NCBI GenBank assembly: GCA_934511335.1
Contig: CAKSWL010000117.1
Span: 1-6,721 of the forward strand
Source of the DNA: an uncultured Cloacibacillus sp.
GTDB lineage: Bacteria; Synergistota; Synergistia; Synergistales; Synergistaceae
Length of the DNA: 6,721 nt
Reading direction: 5' to 3'
Part shown: piece by piece, positions 6,148 to 6,721 of the stretch
How the letters are laid out: every line of letters starts with the position of its first letter
How positions within the stretch are numbered: the stretch's first letter is position 1
The notes under the pieces: model-generated
What the model was told of the DNA's origin: nothing
What the model saw: the letters and a program-made list of their open reading frames with translations, nothing else
The model's database searches: none
Made by a program: the position numbers and the translations under genes

Positions 6148-6177
6148 TTGACTCTATATCATCAAAAAAAGTATAAT
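6148..6177 (+). promoter_or_regulatory. Predicted sigma-70-type promoter of the substrate-binding protein gene
   Basis: Plus strand: -35 TTGACT (6148-6153, one mismatch), an 18-bp spacer, then -10 TATAAT (6172-6177, a perfect match). The predicted start is near 6184, leaving a leader of about 45 nt. The -35 elements of the two divergent promoters are 35 bp apart, so a protein bound between them could affect both. Confidence 0.85.
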
Positions 6178-6228
6178 AATATGCAGGACGAAATGTTTGT
6201 TCCTAAAACAAGGGAGGTAGATGTGATT

Positions 6229-6721
6229 ATGAAACTGAGTAAGCGTACCGTCGTTGCCGTGATGTTCGTTTTTTGCACCGCTCTCTTTGTTGCGACCGCG
6301 GCTTTTGCCGCCGAAGAGATTAAAATAGGCGCCCTATTCCCGCTGACCGGCCCCGCGGCCGTCTCGGGACAGAACTGCGTGAACTCCGTCCTCGCGGCGG
6401 CCGACGTCATCAACAAGAACAACCCTGACATTAACGCGCCCCTTGCCACCGGAGAGGGACTTCTCGGCGGAAAATACGTCATCAAAGTAGTGCCCGCTGA
6501 CCATCAGGGCAAGCCCGACGTCGCCAAGTCCGAGGCCGAACGCCTCTATAATCAGGAGAAGGTCTTCGCAATCATCGGATGCTACAACAGCGCCGCCACT
6601 AAGCCGGCCAGCGCCGTCGCCGAACGCGCGAAGAAGATTTTCATGTGCGGCTGTTCGAGCTCCGCGGCGCTGACGGAGCGGGGCTACAAGTATTTCTTCC
6701 GCCACGCACCGACCGACGCCA
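6229..6721 (+). CDS. ABC transporter substrate-binding protein, LivJ-like (periplasmic binding protein type 1), partial at the window edge
   Basis: This is the N-terminal 164 codons of an exported solute receptor of the branched-chain amino acid/amide family, which would deliver ligand to a membrane ABC importer. Residues 1-27 form a Sec signal peptide: KLSKR, a hydrophobic core, then AFA before AEE, so signal peptidase I cleavage after 27 is likely. There is no lipobox, so the mature protein is probably free in a periplasm. The mature start, EIKIGALFPLTGPAAVSGQ, and IIGCYNSAAT with Ser121/Thr124 (a ligand-contact position in this family) are typical. Four Cys occur in the visible mature part (50, 118, 140, 142), more than usual. 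GGGAGG at 6212-6217 fits the ATG at 6229 (spacing 11) or a GTG at 6223 (spacing 5, two extra residues). The true ligand cannot be read from the sequence; amino acids are most likely by family. The gene is divergent from the purine operon. Confidence 0.92.
   Translation, partial: MKLSKRTVVAVMFVFCTALFVATAAFAAEEIKIGALFPLTGPAAVSGQNCVNSVLAAADVINKNNPDINAPLATGEGLLGGKYVIKVVPADHQGKPDVAKSEAERLYNQEKVFAIIGCYNSAATKPASAVAERAKKIFMCGCSSSAALTERGYKYFFRHAPTDA

Noticed and set aside
6162..6485. Minus-strand open frame opposite the binding-protein gene
   Set aside because: It runs antisense across a strong promoter and a clear signal peptide coding region, with no recognisable product.

Overview
The window looks like part of a diderm, moderately GC-rich bacterial chromosome. 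Its main content is a tightly packed de novo purine biosynthesis operon on the minus strand. In transcription order it reads purS, purQ, purL, purF, purC, and then a second purF-like gene that runs off the left edge. A divergent plus-strand gene at the right edge encodes an exported amino-acid-type (LivJ-like) ABC transporter substrate-binding protein and runs off the right edge. A three-part PurS/PurQ/short-PurL synthetase, a Bacillus-type iron-sulfur PurF and a LivJ-like binding protein with a Sec signal would fit an anaerobic, amino-acid-fermenting lineage such as Synergistota. That placement is a guess from gene character, not a demonstrated assignment.

Layout: bases 6017-6228 are an AT-rich divergent control region. 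It holds two near-consensus sigma-70-type promoters back to back. One reads left into purS (TTGACA, 17 bp, TATATT) and the other reads right into the binding-protein gene (TTGACT, 18 bp, TATAAT). The purS leader holds a palindrome near the start of transcription and a short hairpin that places the Shine-Dalgarno sequence in its loop. From 6016 leftward the junctions are very tight: purS-purQ 2 bp, purQ-purL a 1-bp TAATG overlap, purL-purF 3 bp. A 61-bp gap containing a 14-bp perfect palindrome separates purF from purC. Six bp after purC the second purF starts.

The genes cover three nitrogen- or amino-acid-adding steps of IMP synthesis. PurF makes phosphoribosylamine from PRPP and glutamine. 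PurS/PurQ/PurL convert FGAR to FGAM with glutamine nitrogen. PurC joins aspartate to CAIR. No terminator is visible on the left, so the operon probably continues beyond base 1.

The most notable feature is the second PurF. Its visible N-terminal domain aligns without gaps to the upstream PurF for about 219 residues (roughly 54% identity by hand count) and its frame is intact. Yet the glutaminase site has been dismantled: the nucleophile Cys2 is Ser, the oxyanion Asn104 is Asp, the glutamine-binding Asp129 is Asn, and the T-A-G stretch after HVRY is replaced. It looks like a conserved paralog with a dead glutaminase, placed in the same operon as an apparently active PurF. It may be an ammonia-dependent PRPP amidotransferase or a regulatory partner. 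Its phosphoribosyltransferase half lies outside the window.
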